In this document: positions 17,309-25,854 of the stretch, one piece after another
Layout: each line of letters starts with the position of its first letter
Position numbering within the stretch: position 1 is the stretch's first letter
From: Rheinheimera sp. EpRS3
Lineage (GTDB): Bacteria; Pseudomonadota; Gammaproteobacteria; Enterobacterales; Alteromonadaceae
Direction of reading: 5' to 3'
NCBI RefSeq assembly: GCF_001513785.1
Contig: NZ_LNQS01000001.1
Span: 1,426,001 to 1,490,000 of the forward strand
Length of the DNA: 64,000 nucleotides
Position numbers and translations under genes: made by a program
The notes under the pieces: model-generated
Databases searched by the model: none
What the model was told of the DNA's origin: nothing
What the model saw: the letters and a program-made list of their open reading frames with translations, nothing else

Positions 17309-18022
17309 CTAAAACGCAGTAAACTGCTGTTTCAGCTGCTGCGCCTGGCGGCGGCTGACATCTACCTGCTGGCCATCTTGCAAGATGGCAACCAAACCGC
17401 CGTCGGCTATCGCCGGCTCAATATGGCTGATGGCGCTGATGCGCACTATATCGGCACGGCTGGCTTTGAAAAACAGCGCCGGGTCGAGCTTTTGTTCAAT
17501 CTTTGCCAGTGAGCTGTGAATAAAGCTTTTGCCGTAGGGCGTATACACCGCGGCATGGTTACCGATGCTTTCAAAGCGGCTGATTTCATTCAGTCGCACC
17601 ACACGCTGGCTGTCGCCGAATTTAAGTAAAATGCCGTGTTGTTCAGCCAAAAAGTGCGGCGCTGCATCGGCATTTGCCGGGCGTAGCTTTTGCAGCGCTT
17701 TAGCCAGCCGCTCTGGTGCTATTGGTTTTAGCAGATAATCTACTGCGTTTAGCTCAAATGCATCCAGTGCGAAGCTATTAAAGGCGGTGCAAAAGATAAA
17801 TTGAGTATTGGCCGGAATATGCTCTGCCAGTTGCAGGCCGGTTAAACCCGGCATTTGAATATCGAGAAACACCAGGTCAATTGGCATAGCAGCCAGCTGT
17901 TGTAAGGCTTCTTCGCCACTACCAGCTTCTGCCACAATAACGCATTGCGGGTGAGCCTTAAGCAGGCGTTTTAATTCGCTGCGGGCCAGGCGCTCGTCAT
18001 CGACCAACAGGCAGTTATACAT
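17309..18022 (-). CDS. LytTR-family response regulator
   Basis: This is a 237-residue DNA-binding response regulator of the AlgR/LytR type. The receiver domain (about 1-120) has the acidic pair Asp8-Asp9, phospho-acceptor Asp54 (LVFLDIQMPG) and Lys in LKP. The C-terminal LytTR domain (about 135-237) contains FESIGNHAAVY and SRADIVRISAIS. The ATG at 18022 overlaps the kinase stop in an eight-base ATGTATAA, so kinase and regulator are translationally coupled. The upstream extension to 18043 is not needed. Target genes are unknown. Confidence 0.92.
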   Translation of the reverse strand: MYNCLLVDDERLARSELKRLLKAHPQCVIVAEAGSGEEALQQLAAMPIDLVFLDIQMPGLTGLQLAEHIPANTQFIFCTAFNSFALDAFELNAVDYLLKPIAPERLAKALQKLRPANADAAPHFLAEQHGILLKFGDSQRVVRLNEISRFESIGNHAAVYTPYGKSFIHSSLAKIEQKLDPALFFKASRADIVRISAISHIEPAIADGGLVAILQDGQQVDVSRRQAQQLKQQFTAF

Positions 18023-19121
18023 GGCCAAACTCCAACTGCGCACTAAATTGATTATCAGCCTGCTGTAGCTGCAACACGGCTTTGCCGGGGTACATTAACT
18101 GCAGGCGCTGGCGTAAATTACTCAGCCCGGTTGCGGTGCCGGCTTGTTGCGTTGCACCGGCCGTGGTGTTGATTACGCTTAGTTGCCAGCCCTTACCGGT
18201 CGCTTTAGCACTGATGCTCAGATTACCGGGTGCGATATTGGGCGCAATACCATGTTTTACGGCGTTTTCTACCAACGTCAGCAGGCTTAGTGTCGGCAGC
18301 TTGTGTTGCCAAAGGCTGCTATCTATATCGCAGCTAAATTGCAGGCGTTGCTCCAGCCGCACTTGCTCAATGGCCAGATATTGCTCTGTTAACTGCCATT
18401 CTTGTTGCAGCGTAGACTCGGGCTGTAAATGTGCCTGCAGGTGAAAACGGAACAGCTCAGATAAGCGTGTCACGGTATCGGCGGCTTTATGCTGATCTTC
18501 AAAAATCAGCGCGCGGATGCTGTTAAAGGCATTAAATAAAAAGTGCGGGCTAAGTTGGTTAGTAAGCTGTTGCAGCTGCGCCTGTTGCATCTGTTGCTGC
18601 AGCGCTTTACGTGCCTGGCGGCTTTGCCAGGCAATATAGCCGGCTCCCCACACCAGATACATCACACTAAAAGAGGTCATTAGTGCCACCAACATAAAGC
18701 TGGTGCTAAAGTTCATTTGTAACGGCGTATCGCTCTTGTCCGTTACTACGGTTACCTTGCTCATATCGGTATCTTTAAGCACTTCAATGCTGGAGAGAAA
18801 ATAGGAAATGATGGTTTGCAGTATTGCCGCTACCAGCAACAGCAAAACAAATACTGACCAGCGCTTTAGCGTGGTGATATTGTCGGCTTTCAGCACGGGG
18901 CGCAGCAACACATGGCTCAGCAGCACAAAGCAGGCGGCTTCAATGCTGTATTTTACTAAAAACAGCCAATATAAGCGGGGCTGTTCAGGTGTTAGCAAGG
19001 GTAGGGTATAGGCTATAAAATAGCCGAGATAAATCAACATTGTAAACAGCTGCGCCCATAAATAGGCGCTGCTGCAACTGTCTGCTGCGATGCTCCGGCG
19101 AAATGTTGTTAGTGTTGTCAT
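18015..19121 (-). CDS. LytS-type membrane sensor histidine kinase (His_kinase family)
   Basis: This is the partner kinase of the LytTR regulator. From the ATG at 19121 it is 368 residues with about four N-terminal transmembrane helices, a short extracytoplasmic loop (about 120-145), then a cytoplasmic coiled coil rich in Gln. The kinase core has the SPHFLFNAFNSIRAL phospho-acceptor motif of the LytS class and the ATP-binding ENAVKHG box. No large sensor domain is seen, so any signal is probably sensed in or near the membrane. A small superinfection-immunity-like gene starts the same-strand run 55 bases upstream. Confidence 0.9.
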   Translation of the reverse strand: MTTLTTFRRSIAADSCSSAYLWAQLFTMLIYLGYFIAYTLPLLTPEQPRLYWLFLVKYSIEAACFVLLSHVLLRPVLKADNITTLKRWSVFVLLLLVAAILQTIISYFLSSIEVLKDTDMSKVTVVTDKSDTPLQMNFSTSFMLVALMTSFSVMYLVWGAGYIAWQSRQARKALQQQMQQAQLQQLTNQLSPHFLFNAFNSIRALIFEDQHKAADTVTRLSELFRFHLQAHLQPESTLQQEWQLTEQYLAIEQVRLEQRLQFSCDIDSSLWQHKLPTLSLLTLVENAVKHGIAPNIAPGNLSISAKATGKGWQLSVINTTAGATQQAGTATGLSNLRQRLQLMYPGKAVLQLQQADNQFSAQLEFGHV

Positions 19122-19176
19122 AGCTGCTATTGTAATACCTGAGCGCACAGAAAGCTGAATAAACACAGTGTACTAT

Positions 19177-19428
19177 CTATTGTGTGCCTTGTTCAGCCGC
19201 TTTTTTCTGCTTGCCGGTAAAAGCCCAGATTATAAGTGCCATCCAGGCTATCAGGGAAAAGCCGGCCGGGATATTGGCCAGAAAAATTTTACCCAGATGC
19301 CGGCGGTTGCGAAAGCTGGCAATAATACTGGGTAAAAAGTAAATTGCCACAAAAGCGGGGATAAAGGCTACCCATAATAACGGGCTCATTTGGCTTAATT
19401 GGTGAAAAAACTCGGTTTGTTCAAACAT
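19177..19428 (-). CDS. Superinfection-immunity-family small membrane protein
   Basis: The 83-residue product has two hydrophobic helices separated by a basic loop. The order AIYFLPSIIA, then basic RNRRH, then IFLANIPAGFSLIAWMALIIWA matches the Imm_superinfect (T4 Imm-like) family pattern of a YFLP helix, a charged loop and a second GW-like helix. Start ATG 19428 is preferred to an 11-residue longer form. It lies 55 bases upstream of the LytS-type kinase on the same strand, so the three may form an operon. Chromosomal members of this family have no proven anti-phage role that I know of, so immunity remains only a family name here. Confidence 0.72.
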   Translation of the reverse strand: MFEQTEFFHQLSQMSPLLWVAFIPAFVAIYFLPSIIASFRNRRHLGKIFLANIPAGFSLIAWMALIIWAFTGKQKKAAEQGTQ

Positions 19429-19563
19429 GGCGCTGTCCTGTTGTTGTTGGTGACATAGCAAGAGTACCTGCCGGCAACACAGTACAGCGTAAAAAAGTGA
19501 CTAACGGTAAAATACGGTGATAAGAGGTGAAACCGGGAATAAAACAGGGTATTAGCGGGCCGG

Positions 19564-19806
19564 TTATTGCGGTTTAGTTTGGCCAAGATACTGAAACCTC
19601 GGCTGCGATTTGCCGGCAATGGCGACGTTTTCAGTGAACATATCCAGCGGCCGCGCCCAAAGGCCAAAATCGCCGTACAGCGCGCGGTAAATTACCAGCC
19701 ACTGTTCGGTTTCGCTGTGGCGGGCACAGTCAATGACCTGATAATACGCACCTTTATAATGCTGATAGTAACCAGGTTGAACGGGTGATTCAGGCGCGTT
19801 GTTCAT
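19564..19806 (-). CDS. DUF1653 protein
   Basis: This 80-residue protein matches the DUF1653 family, with the conserved pattern [23 protein letters not shown] followed by [20 protein letters not shown]. The function of the family is unknown. It overlaps the 3' end of ruvX by 17 bases on the same strand, so it is probably translated from the yqgE-ruvX transcript. Confidence 0.88.
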   Translation of the reverse strand: MNNAPESPVQPGYYQHYKGAYYQVIDCARHSETEQWLVIYRALYGDFGLWARPLDMFTENVAIAGKSQPRFQYLGQTKPQ

Positions 19807-20206
19807 ACCAACTCTCGAAGATAATTTTGGCCGATAAACTGTCTACTTTGTCTTTGGCCAGATTACGGTAGCCGCCGTCGGCAAACAGCATGCTACGTGC
19901 TTCAGTGGTGGTAAGGCGTTCGTCATGCAGCTCTACCGGCAGGCCAAAACGACCATGCAGCCGGTTAGCAAATTTACGCGTACGCACAGTAAACGGTTGT
20001 TCGGTGCCATCCATATTTAGTGGTAAGCCTACCAGTAATAACTGAGGTTTCCATTCGTTAATCAGCTTTTCCAGTACAGCCCAGTCCGGGGTGCCGTCCT
20101 GGGCTTTTAGTGCACTAAGCAGTGAGGCGGTGCCGGTAAGTTCCTGACCTACCGCCACGCCTATGCTTTTGGTACCGTAATCAAAGGTTAAAATGGTGCG
20201 ACTCAT
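19790..20206 (-). CDS. ruvX: Putative pre-16S rRNA nuclease RuvX/YqgF
   Basis: YqgF is an RNase H-like protein implicated in maturation of the 5' end of 16S rRNA. The 138-residue protein begins with [17 protein letters not shown], where the Asp is the first catalytic acid. It continues with [12 protein letters not shown] and [12 protein letters not shown], and ends with a DxxSA-like motif ([16 protein letters not shown]). Its ATG overlaps the yqgE stop by one base. The order rsmE-gshB-yqgE-ruvX is conserved with E. coli. Confidence 0.96.
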   Translation of the reverse strand: MSRTILTFDYGTKSIGVAVGQELTGTASLLSALKAQDGTPDWAVLEKLINEWKPQLLLVGLPLNMDGTEQPFTVRTRKFANRLHGRFGLPVELHDERLTTTEARSMLFADGGYRNLAKDKVDSLSAKIIFESWYEQRA

Positions 20207-20763
20207 TAAGCGTGACCGGCCTCGTTAGTTAGCTGCCAGGGTTTAATACCAATTTTTGCCGTAGCACTTTGCCATTTTTCGGCGTGGGTTAAGTCAAAAA
20301 TAATACCACTGTCGGCCGGAATAATTAACCAGGCGTTATCGGCTATTTCCTGCTCCAACTGGCCTGCGGTCCAGCCGGCATAACCCAGCGCCAGAATAAA
20401 CTTTTCCGGCGCTTGTGCTGTGGTTAAATCAAACAGAATATCTTTTGAGGTGGTAACCATCAGCTCGTCATTTAAGCGCATGCTGCTGCTGTAACCTTCT
20501 TTGGCGGTGTGCAGCACAAAGCCTCTGTCGTGCTGCACCGGGCCACCGGCGCAAACATGGGCAGTTGCTGCCGGGCTGCTGGTGTTGTATTCAATTTGCA
20601 GTTGTTGCAGCAAATCGGCTACTTTCACGTCCAGCGGGTGGTTAATCACAATACCCATGGCGCCTTCATCATTGTGCTCACAAATATAGGCGACACTGCG
20701 TTTAAACAGTGGATCATCTAATGACGGCATAGCAATTAAAAAATGATTCTGAAAACTCTGCAT
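20206..20763 (-). CDS. yqgE: UPF0301/AlgH family protein YqgE
   Basis: This is a 185-residue protein of the YqgE/AlgH family, whose biochemical role is unclear. Recognisable blocks are [39 protein letters not shown] near the N-terminus, then [15 protein letters not shown] and [17 protein letters not shown]. It sits between gshB (24 bases upstream) and ruvX (one-base overlap), the standard gammaproteobacterial arrangement. Confidence 0.95.
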   Translation of the reverse strand: MQSFQNHFLIAMPSLDDPLFKRSVAYICEHNDEGAMGIVINHPLDVKVADLLQQLQIEYNTSSPAATAHVCAGGPVQHDRGFVLHTAKEGYSSSMRLNDELMVTTSKDILFDLTTAQAPEKFILALGYAGWTAGQLEQEIADNAWLIIPADSGIIFDLTHAEKWQSATAKIGIKPWQLTNEAGHA

Positions 20764-20787
20764 AGTGACCTCGTTACAACGTGGTTG

Positions 20788-21750
20788 TCACTGGCGGGCT
20801 GCCAGCAGCTGTTCAATTTCATCAAATAACAAACCGGTGATGCTGATTGGAAACGCCGCTTCAATTTCGCGGATACAGGTTGGGCTGGTAACGTTAATTT
20901 CAGTTAACTTGTCGCCTATTACATCCAGACCGACAAAAATCAGGCCTTTGGCTTTTAGCGTGGGTGCTACCGCATTGGCAATTGCCCAGTCAGAATCTGA
21001 CAAAGGTCTGGCTTCACCACGACCACCTGCTGCGAGGTTGCCACGGGTTTCGCCGCTTGCCGGAATGCGTGCTAAGCAGTATGGCACGGGTTTACCGTTT
21101 ACTACCAGTATTCGTTTATCACCGTCACTAATTTGTGGGATAAATCGCTGCGCCATGGCATAACGGCTGCCATGTTCGGTTAGCGTTTCAATGATCACGC
21201 TAACATTAGCATCACCCGGCTTTAAACGGAAAATAGAGGCGCCACCCATACCATCCAGTGGTTTTAAGATTACGTCCTGTTCAGCCTGATAAAAAGCTTT
21301 TAAGCGTTTGGCGTCACGGCTAACCAGGGTTTTCGGCGTATGCTGGCTAAACCAACTGGTGTAGAGCTTTTCGTTGGCATCACGCAAACTTTGCGGTTTA
21401 TTCACAATCAGCGTGCCATGATCTTCTGCCCGCTCAAGAATATAAGTGGCGTAGATGTATTCGGTATCAAACGGTGGATCTTTACGCATTAAGATCACAT
21501 CCAGCTCACTAAGGGCAATATCCTGCTCAGTACCAAACTGATACCAACCGGCCGGATCTTGCTGCACCGTTAATAGCTTGGTACTGGCACGCGCCTGACC
21601 TTCCAGCAAGTATAAATCGGCCATTTCCATATAATGAATTTGATAACCACGTTGCTGAGCTTGCAGCAACATAGCGAAGCTGGAGTCTTTTTTAATATTG
21701 ATGGCCGAAATAGGGTCCATCACTATGCCAAGTTTTATCGGTTTACTCAT
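20788..21750 (-). CDS. gshB: Glutathione synthetase
   Basis: GshB joins gamma-glutamylcysteine and glycine with ATP to make glutathione in the cytosol. The 320-residue ATP-grasp protein has the family N-terminus (IKLGIVMDPISAINIKKDSS) and the conserved segments LMRKDPPFDTEYIYATYILE, KPLDGMGGASIFR and the C-terminal GLDVIGDKLTEINVTSPTC that binds metal and ATP. Length is normal. It lies nine bases after rsmE and 24 bases before yqgE. Confidence 0.97.
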   Translation of the reverse strand: MSKPIKLGIVMDPISAINIKKDSSFAMLLQAQQRGYQIHYMEMADLYLLEGQARASTKLLTVQQDPAGWYQFGTEQDIALSELDVILMRKDPPFDTEYIYATYILERAEDHGTLIVNKPQSLRDANEKLYTSWFSQHTPKTLVSRDAKRLKAFYQAEQDVILKPLDGMGGASIFRLKPGDANVSVIIETLTEHGSRYAMAQRFIPQISDGDKRILVVNGKPVPYCLARIPASGETRGNLAAGGRGEARPLSDSDWAIANAVAPTLKAKGLIFVGLDVIGDKLTEINVTSPTCIREIEAAFPISITGLLFDEIEQLLAARQ

Positions 21751-21759
21751 GCTGTATCC

Positions 21760-22488
21760 TCAGGCCAGATCGCCAAATTGCAGTTGTAACGCACTGATAG
21801 CGGTAAGTGCTGCGGTTTCTGTGCGCAGTACGCGTGGCCCCAACTGAATGCCGCTAAAGCCAGCCGCGGAGGTTTGCGCCATTTCCTGTTCACTGAAGCC
21901 GCCTTCAGGGCCTATTACTAACCGGATATTGTGGTTGGGTATAAGTGTCTTAATGGTGTCTTTTGCCCAAGGATGCAAGGTTAGCTTTAATTCTTTTGTG
22001 CTTTGGCTAAGCCAGCTGTCCAGTGAAATGGCCGGATGTACGGTTGGCACTATACTGCGGCCGCTTTGCTCGCAGGCACTGATAGCAATTTTTTGCCACT
22101 GCTCGTTACGTTTAGCCAGGCGCTCGCCGTCCAGCTTTACGCCACAGCGTTCGGTAAACAGTGGGGTAATTTCGCTAACACCAAGCTCAACCGCCTTTTG
22201 AATGGCAAAATCCATTCTGTCACCGCGCGAGATACCCTGGCCCAGATGAATCCTTAGTGGCGACTCAACCGGGTTGTCTTGCTGTGCTGTAGCAATAACA
22301 TTAACGCGTTTTTTATCGCTGCTGCTGATGCGGGCAGGGTAGTTAAAACCATCGCCGTTAAACAGCAGCAATTCGCTGCCAACAGGCATGCGCAGCACCC
22401 GGCCAACATGGTTGGCGGCATCGTCATCCAGGGCAAATTCGTGGTTAAGTGCAATAGCACCATGTTGATAAATTCTTGGAATACGCAT
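21760..22488 (-). CDS. rsmE: 16S rRNA (uracil-1498-N3)-methyltransferase RsmE
   Basis: RsmE makes m3U1498 in 16S rRNA using SAM. The 242-residue protein has an N-terminal PUA-like domain (RIPRIYQHG, HVGRVLRMPVG) and a SPOUT methyltransferase domain with IQKAVELGVSEITPLFTER, the SAM-loop GPEGGFS and a closing LGPRVLRTETA. It is the first gene of the rsmE-gshB-yqgE-ruvX-DUF1653 run. Confidence 0.96.
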   Translation of the reverse strand: MRIPRIYQHGAIALNHEFALDDDAANHVGRVLRMPVGSELLLFNGDGFNYPARISSSDKKRVNVIATAQQDNPVESPLRIHLGQGISRGDRMDFAIQKAVELGVSEITPLFTERCGVKLDGERLAKRNEQWQKIAISACEQSGRSIVPTVHPAISLDSWLSQSTKELKLTLHPWAKDTIKTLIPNHNIRLVIGPEGGFSEQEMAQTSAAGFSGIQLGPRVLRTETAALTAISALQLQFGDLA

Positions 22489-22555
22489 AAAAACTTCTGC
22501 AACTGAACAATGCCGTTATGGTAGCAGGCGGCAACGGCAAGCAACAGAAAAAACA

Positions 22556-22575
22556 AACCCTGCCGGGGCAGGGTT
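22556..22575 (-). terminator. Rho-independent terminator after the AbgT transporter gene
   Basis: An eight-base stem (AACCCTGC paired with GCAGGGTT) with a CGGG loop is followed, on the minus strand, by a T-rich run just beyond the transporter stop at 22594. Confidence 0.75.
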
Positions 22576-22593
22576 GTTAAAGGCACAAGCGGA

Positions 22594-24186
22594 TTAGTTT
22601 ATCGCAGGGTAGCTGTAACTGGCGCCAACGCCCAGTGGAATATCCAACGCCCAGAAACCGAGCAGGAAGGCGGTCCACAATACCAGCATGGCGATAGAGT
22701 ACGGTAACATCAACGCGATAAGGGTACCGATACCGGTTGATTTAACATACTTCTGGCAAAACACCACGATTAACGGGAAGTACGGCAGCAGCGGCGTAAT
22801 AATATTGGTAGAAGAATCACCCACACGGTAAGCGGCCTGGGTTAAGTCCGGCGATACGCCAAGCTCCATCAACATAGGTACCATAATGGCACCAATCAGC
22901 GCCCATTTAGCTGACGCTGAGCCAACTAACAGGTTAACAAAGCCGGATAAAAACACGATACCAATCAACGTAAAGCCCATCGGGAAGGCCATTTCCTGCA
23001 GCCAGTTAGCGCCTTTAATCGCCAGCAGGGCGCCAAGGTTAGACTGGCCAAAAGCATAGATAAACTGAGCACAGAAAAACGCCATCACAATGTAATAGCC
23101 CATGCCGCTCATGGCTTTGCTCATGCCTTTAATAATGTCGCGATGGTTTTTTGCATTACCGGAGACATAGCCGTATACCACGCCCGGAATTAAAAAGAAC
23201 ACAAAGATAATGCTGACAATAGATTGCATTAACGGTGCGGCGAAAACCAGCAGGTTGCTTTGGCCTTCTGCCAATACTGTGCCGGCAGGTGCGCGCCAGG
23301 CAGAGGTTTCCGGCAAGGCCGACACAATTAACAGTACTATGCTTAACAGCATGGAAAAGCTGGCCCAGCGCAAACCTTTACGTTCGTTGGGTTTTAAGTC
23401 GTCCATTTTCGGCATATCGGCCGGGTCGCCGTCTACCACAGTAGATTTAAGTCTTGGCTCAATAAACTTGTCCGTGATTATCCAACCGACAATAACCACC
23501 AAAAAGGTAGAGGCGGTAGTGAAGTAGTAGTTGTTCATCGGGCTGACAAACAGCTCAGCTGCGGCAGGGTCAGATGATAAACGTGCCGATACCTGAGTAA
23601 GGCCCGATAACAGCGGGTCAAGGCTTGATGGCAGTATAGTTGCAGAGAAACCACCAGATACACCGGCAAAGGCTGCGGCGATACCGGCCAGCGGATGACG
23701 GCCTGCAGCATAGAATATAACGGCGCCAAGCGGAATAACCAGCACATAACCGGCATCTACCGCCATATGGCTGGCAACACCGACCGCAATCAGTACCGGC
23801 GTTAACAGCATTTTCGGCGTAACCGATAGTACAGAGCGTAAACCGGCATTAATAAAGCCGGTATGCTCGGCGACACCTAAACCCAGCATAGCCACCAACA
23901 CCACGCCAAGCGGGGCAAAGGTAACAAAAGTATTGACCATTTTGGCCATAAAGGTGGTCATGGAATCGGCGGCCAGCAGGTTGTTTACCTGAATAGCGGC
24001 GCCGGTGCGCGGATCGACTTCATTAAAGCTAACACCGGCCAGAGCCCAGGATACTACCCAGACCACTATCATCAGCAGGGCAAATAATACGGCCGGATCG
24101 GGTAATTTATTACCGACCACTTCTATGGCATTAAGCGCACGGTTAAGCCAGCCGGTTTTAGCGGCGTTGGCGGTTTGTTCAGACAT
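22594..24186 (-). CDS. AbgT-family membrane transporter
   Basis: AbgT proteins are proton-coupled inner-membrane transporters; E. coli AbgT imports p-aminobenzoyl-glutamate and relatives such as MtrF export sulfonamides. The 530-residue protein has many hydrophobic helices. It carries family blocks GLGVAEHTGFINAGLRSVL, AVDAGYVLVIPLGAVIF, GVSGGFSATILPSSLDPLLSG and RVGDSSTNIITPLLPYFPLIV. The ATG at 24186 has an AAGGAA ribosome binding site; the longer frame from 24267 adds non-conserved residues. It stands alone between metK and rsmE with its own terminator. The direction and substrate of transport cannot be told from sequence. Confidence 0.92.
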   Translation of the reverse strand: MSEQTANAAKTGWLNRALNAIEVVGNKLPDPAVLFALLMIVVWVVSWALAGVSFNEVDPRTGAAIQVNNLLAADSMTTFMAKMVNTFVTFAPLGVVLVAMLGLGVAEHTGFINAGLRSVLSVTPKMLLTPVLIAVGVASHMAVDAGYVLVIPLGAVIFYAAGRHPLAGIAAAFAGVSGGFSATILPSSLDPLLSGLTQVSARLSSDPAAAELFVSPMNNYYFTTASTFLVVIVGWIITDKFIEPRLKSTVVDGDPADMPKMDDLKPNERKGLRWASFSMLLSIVLLIVSALPETSAWRAPAGTVLAEGQSNLLVFAAPLMQSIVSIIFVFFLIPGVVYGYVSGNAKNHRDIIKGMSKAMSGMGYYIVMAFFCAQFIYAFGQSNLGALLAIKGANWLQEMAFPMGFTLIGIVFLSGFVNLLVGSASAKWALIGAIMVPMLMELGVSPDLTQAAYRVGDSSTNIITPLLPYFPLIVVFCQKYVKSTGIGTLIALMLPYSIAMLVLWTAFLLGFWALDIPLGVGASYSYPAIN

Positions 24187-24325
24187 ACATGTTCCTTTCT
24201 TATAGTTTTGTTTCACTCTGCTCACTGGCAGAGGACCCCGGATACAACACAACGGCTTATAATACACAAAAAGCTGCTGATGATAAGGCGAAATTATCGG
24301 TATGGTTTAATAACAGCAGGTGTGA

Positions 24326-24350
24326 AAAAGGAGAGCCGGGCTCTCCTTTT
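24326..24350 (-). terminator. Rho-independent terminator after metK
   Basis: An 11-base stem (AAAAGGAGAGC with GCTCTCCTTTT) with a CGG loop lies about 20 bases beyond the metK stop, with a T run on the minus strand. Confidence 0.8.
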
Positions 24351-24372
24351 CTACAGAACTAACAAGCAGGAT

Positions 24373-25521
24373 TTACTTCGCGTACTGGCGCAGTAACTCC
24401 GCTTTATCGGTTTGCTCCCACGGGAACTCATCACGGCCAAAGTGACCGTAGGCCGCAGTTGGCAGGTATATTGGCCGTTCCAGCTGTAACATTTCAATCA
24501 GGCCGTAAGGGCGCAGGTCAAAATGTTCACGCACCAGCTTGATCAGCTGATCTTCAGTCAGTTTGCTGGTACCGAAGGTTTCCAGACTGATAGAGGTAGG
24601 TTCTGCCACACCGATAGCGTAAGACACTTGCAGTTCACAGCGGTCAGCTAAACCGGCAGCTACAATGTTTTTTGCTACATAACGGGCAGCGTAAGCGGCT
24701 GAACGGTCTACTTTTGAAGGATCTTTACCGGAGAAAGCACCGCCGCCGTGACGCGCCATACCGCCGTATGAATCAACAATAATTTTACGGCCGGTTAAGC
24801 CGCAGTCACCCATCGGCCCGCCAATCACAAAACGGCCGGTCGGGTTGATAAAGAACTTAGTTTTGCTGGTTAACCACTGTGCCGGTAGTACCGGTTTAAT
24901 AATGGTCTCCATCACCGCTTCGCGTAAATCAGCGGTGCTGATGGTATCGCAGTGCTGGGTAGACAATACTACCGCATCAATACCTACCGGTTTGCCGTCC
25001 TCGTAAATAAAGCTTAACTGGGATTTTGCATCCGGGCGCAGCCATGGCAGGGTGCCGTCTTTACGCACTTGTGCCTGGCGCTGCACCAAACGGTGTGAAT
25101 AAGTAATAGGGGCAGGCATTAACACGTCAGTTTCATTACTGGCGTAACCAAACATTAAACCCTGGTCGCCGGCGCCTTGCTCTTTTGGATCAGCGCGGTC
25201 TACACCCTGGTTAATATCCGGTGATTGTTTACCAATGGCATTTAGTACGGCGCATGAATCGGCGTCAAAGCCCATATCTGAGTGTACGTAACCAATTTCG
25301 CGCACGGTTTTACGGGTAATTTCTTCAATATCAACCCAGGCAGAGGTAGTAATTTCACCACCTACCAGCACCATACCGGTTTTAACGAAGGTTTCGCAGG
25401 CAACGCGGGCTTTAGGATCTTGTTCCAGGATTGCATCCAGTACGGCGTCAGAAATCTGATCGGCAATTTTATCCGGATGTCCTTCAGATACCGACTCAGA
25501 AGTAAAAATGTGTTGTGCCAT
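24373..25521 (-). CDS. metK: S-adenosylmethionine synthase
   Basis: MetK makes SAM from methionine and ATP. From the ATG at 25521 it is 382 residues, starting [18 protein letters not shown]. The ATP/methionine signatures [12 protein letters not shown] and [19 protein letters not shown] are intact. A longer frame from 25572 adds 17 residues absent from the family. It is transcribed away from tkt; a perfect MetJ half-palindrome AGACGTCT lies about 130 bases upstream, suggesting methionine-dependent control. A terminator follows. Confidence 0.97.
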   Translation of the reverse strand: MAQHIFTSESVSEGHPDKIADQISDAVLDAILEQDPKARVACETFVKTGMVLVGGEITTSAWVDIEEITRKTVREIGYVHSDMGFDADSCAVLNAIGKQSPDINQGVDRADPKEQGAGDQGLMFGYASNETDVLMPAPITYSHRLVQRQAQVRKDGTLPWLRPDAKSQLSFIYEDGKPVGIDAVVLSTQHCDTISTADLREAVMETIIKPVLPAQWLTSKTKFFINPTGRFVIGGPMGDCGLTGRKIIVDSYGGMARHGGGAFSGKDPSKVDRSAAYAARYVAKNIVAAGLADRCELQVSYAIGVAEPTSISLETFGTSKLTEDQLIKLVREHFDLRPYGLIEMLQLERPIYLPTAAYGHFGRDEFPWEQTDKAELLRQYAK

Positions 25522-25854
25522 CTGTTGTATTCCAAAAATAAGGTTAATGCAGTTAAGTCCGTTACGGCACAAAGTGCCATGCCGAACTCAAAAAAATAGG
25601 CGGGTATTCTAGAGAAAGCGTTAACGCATTGCCAGAAAAATCTGCCACCCAGACGTCTTTAATGCTATTTTAAGTTGCTTATTACGTTAGTACAGACAGT
25701 TAGATCTGCGTGACTGAAAATTCTTCATGCCAGCAGATTTAAATTTGCCATCTGGCGGGGGCTCTGGGAAAATAGCGCCTCTTTCTGCCTTAACATTTCA
25801 GCTAAATAATAATCTGCTTCGTTATACAGAAGCCGCGCAATGTCAGGAGTGAAC
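25522..25854. other. Divergent metK/tkt intergenic region (333 bases)
   Basis: No gene is evident. The region holds a candidate MetJ box (25651-25658), a perfect palindrome GCGTTAACGC (25618-25627), a short GGCAC/GTGCC hairpin in the metK leader (25566-25578) and the tkt ribosome binding site AGGAG (25845-25849). I could not assign convincing -35 and -10 elements for either gene. Confidence 0.6.
25651..25658. promoter_or_regulatory. Candidate MetJ operator (met box) for metK
   Basis: AGACGTCT is the exact eight-base MetJ consensus. MetJ normally needs two or more adjacent boxes; the flanking octamers match poorly (about 3 of 8). A looser pair (AGACAGTT, AGATCTGC) lies at 25694-25709. Position upstream of metK supports the call, but the missing tandem partner weakens it. 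Confidence 0.45.

Noticed and set aside
17309-19428. Phage-defence island
   Set aside because: The superinfection-immunity family member is a single small gene among housekeeping genes, with no integrase, repeats, toxin, nuclease effector or other defence genes nearby.
25566-25578. SAM riboswitch upstream of metK
   Set aside because: Only one short GGCAC/GTGCC hairpin is present, without any SAM-I or SAM-II type architecture.
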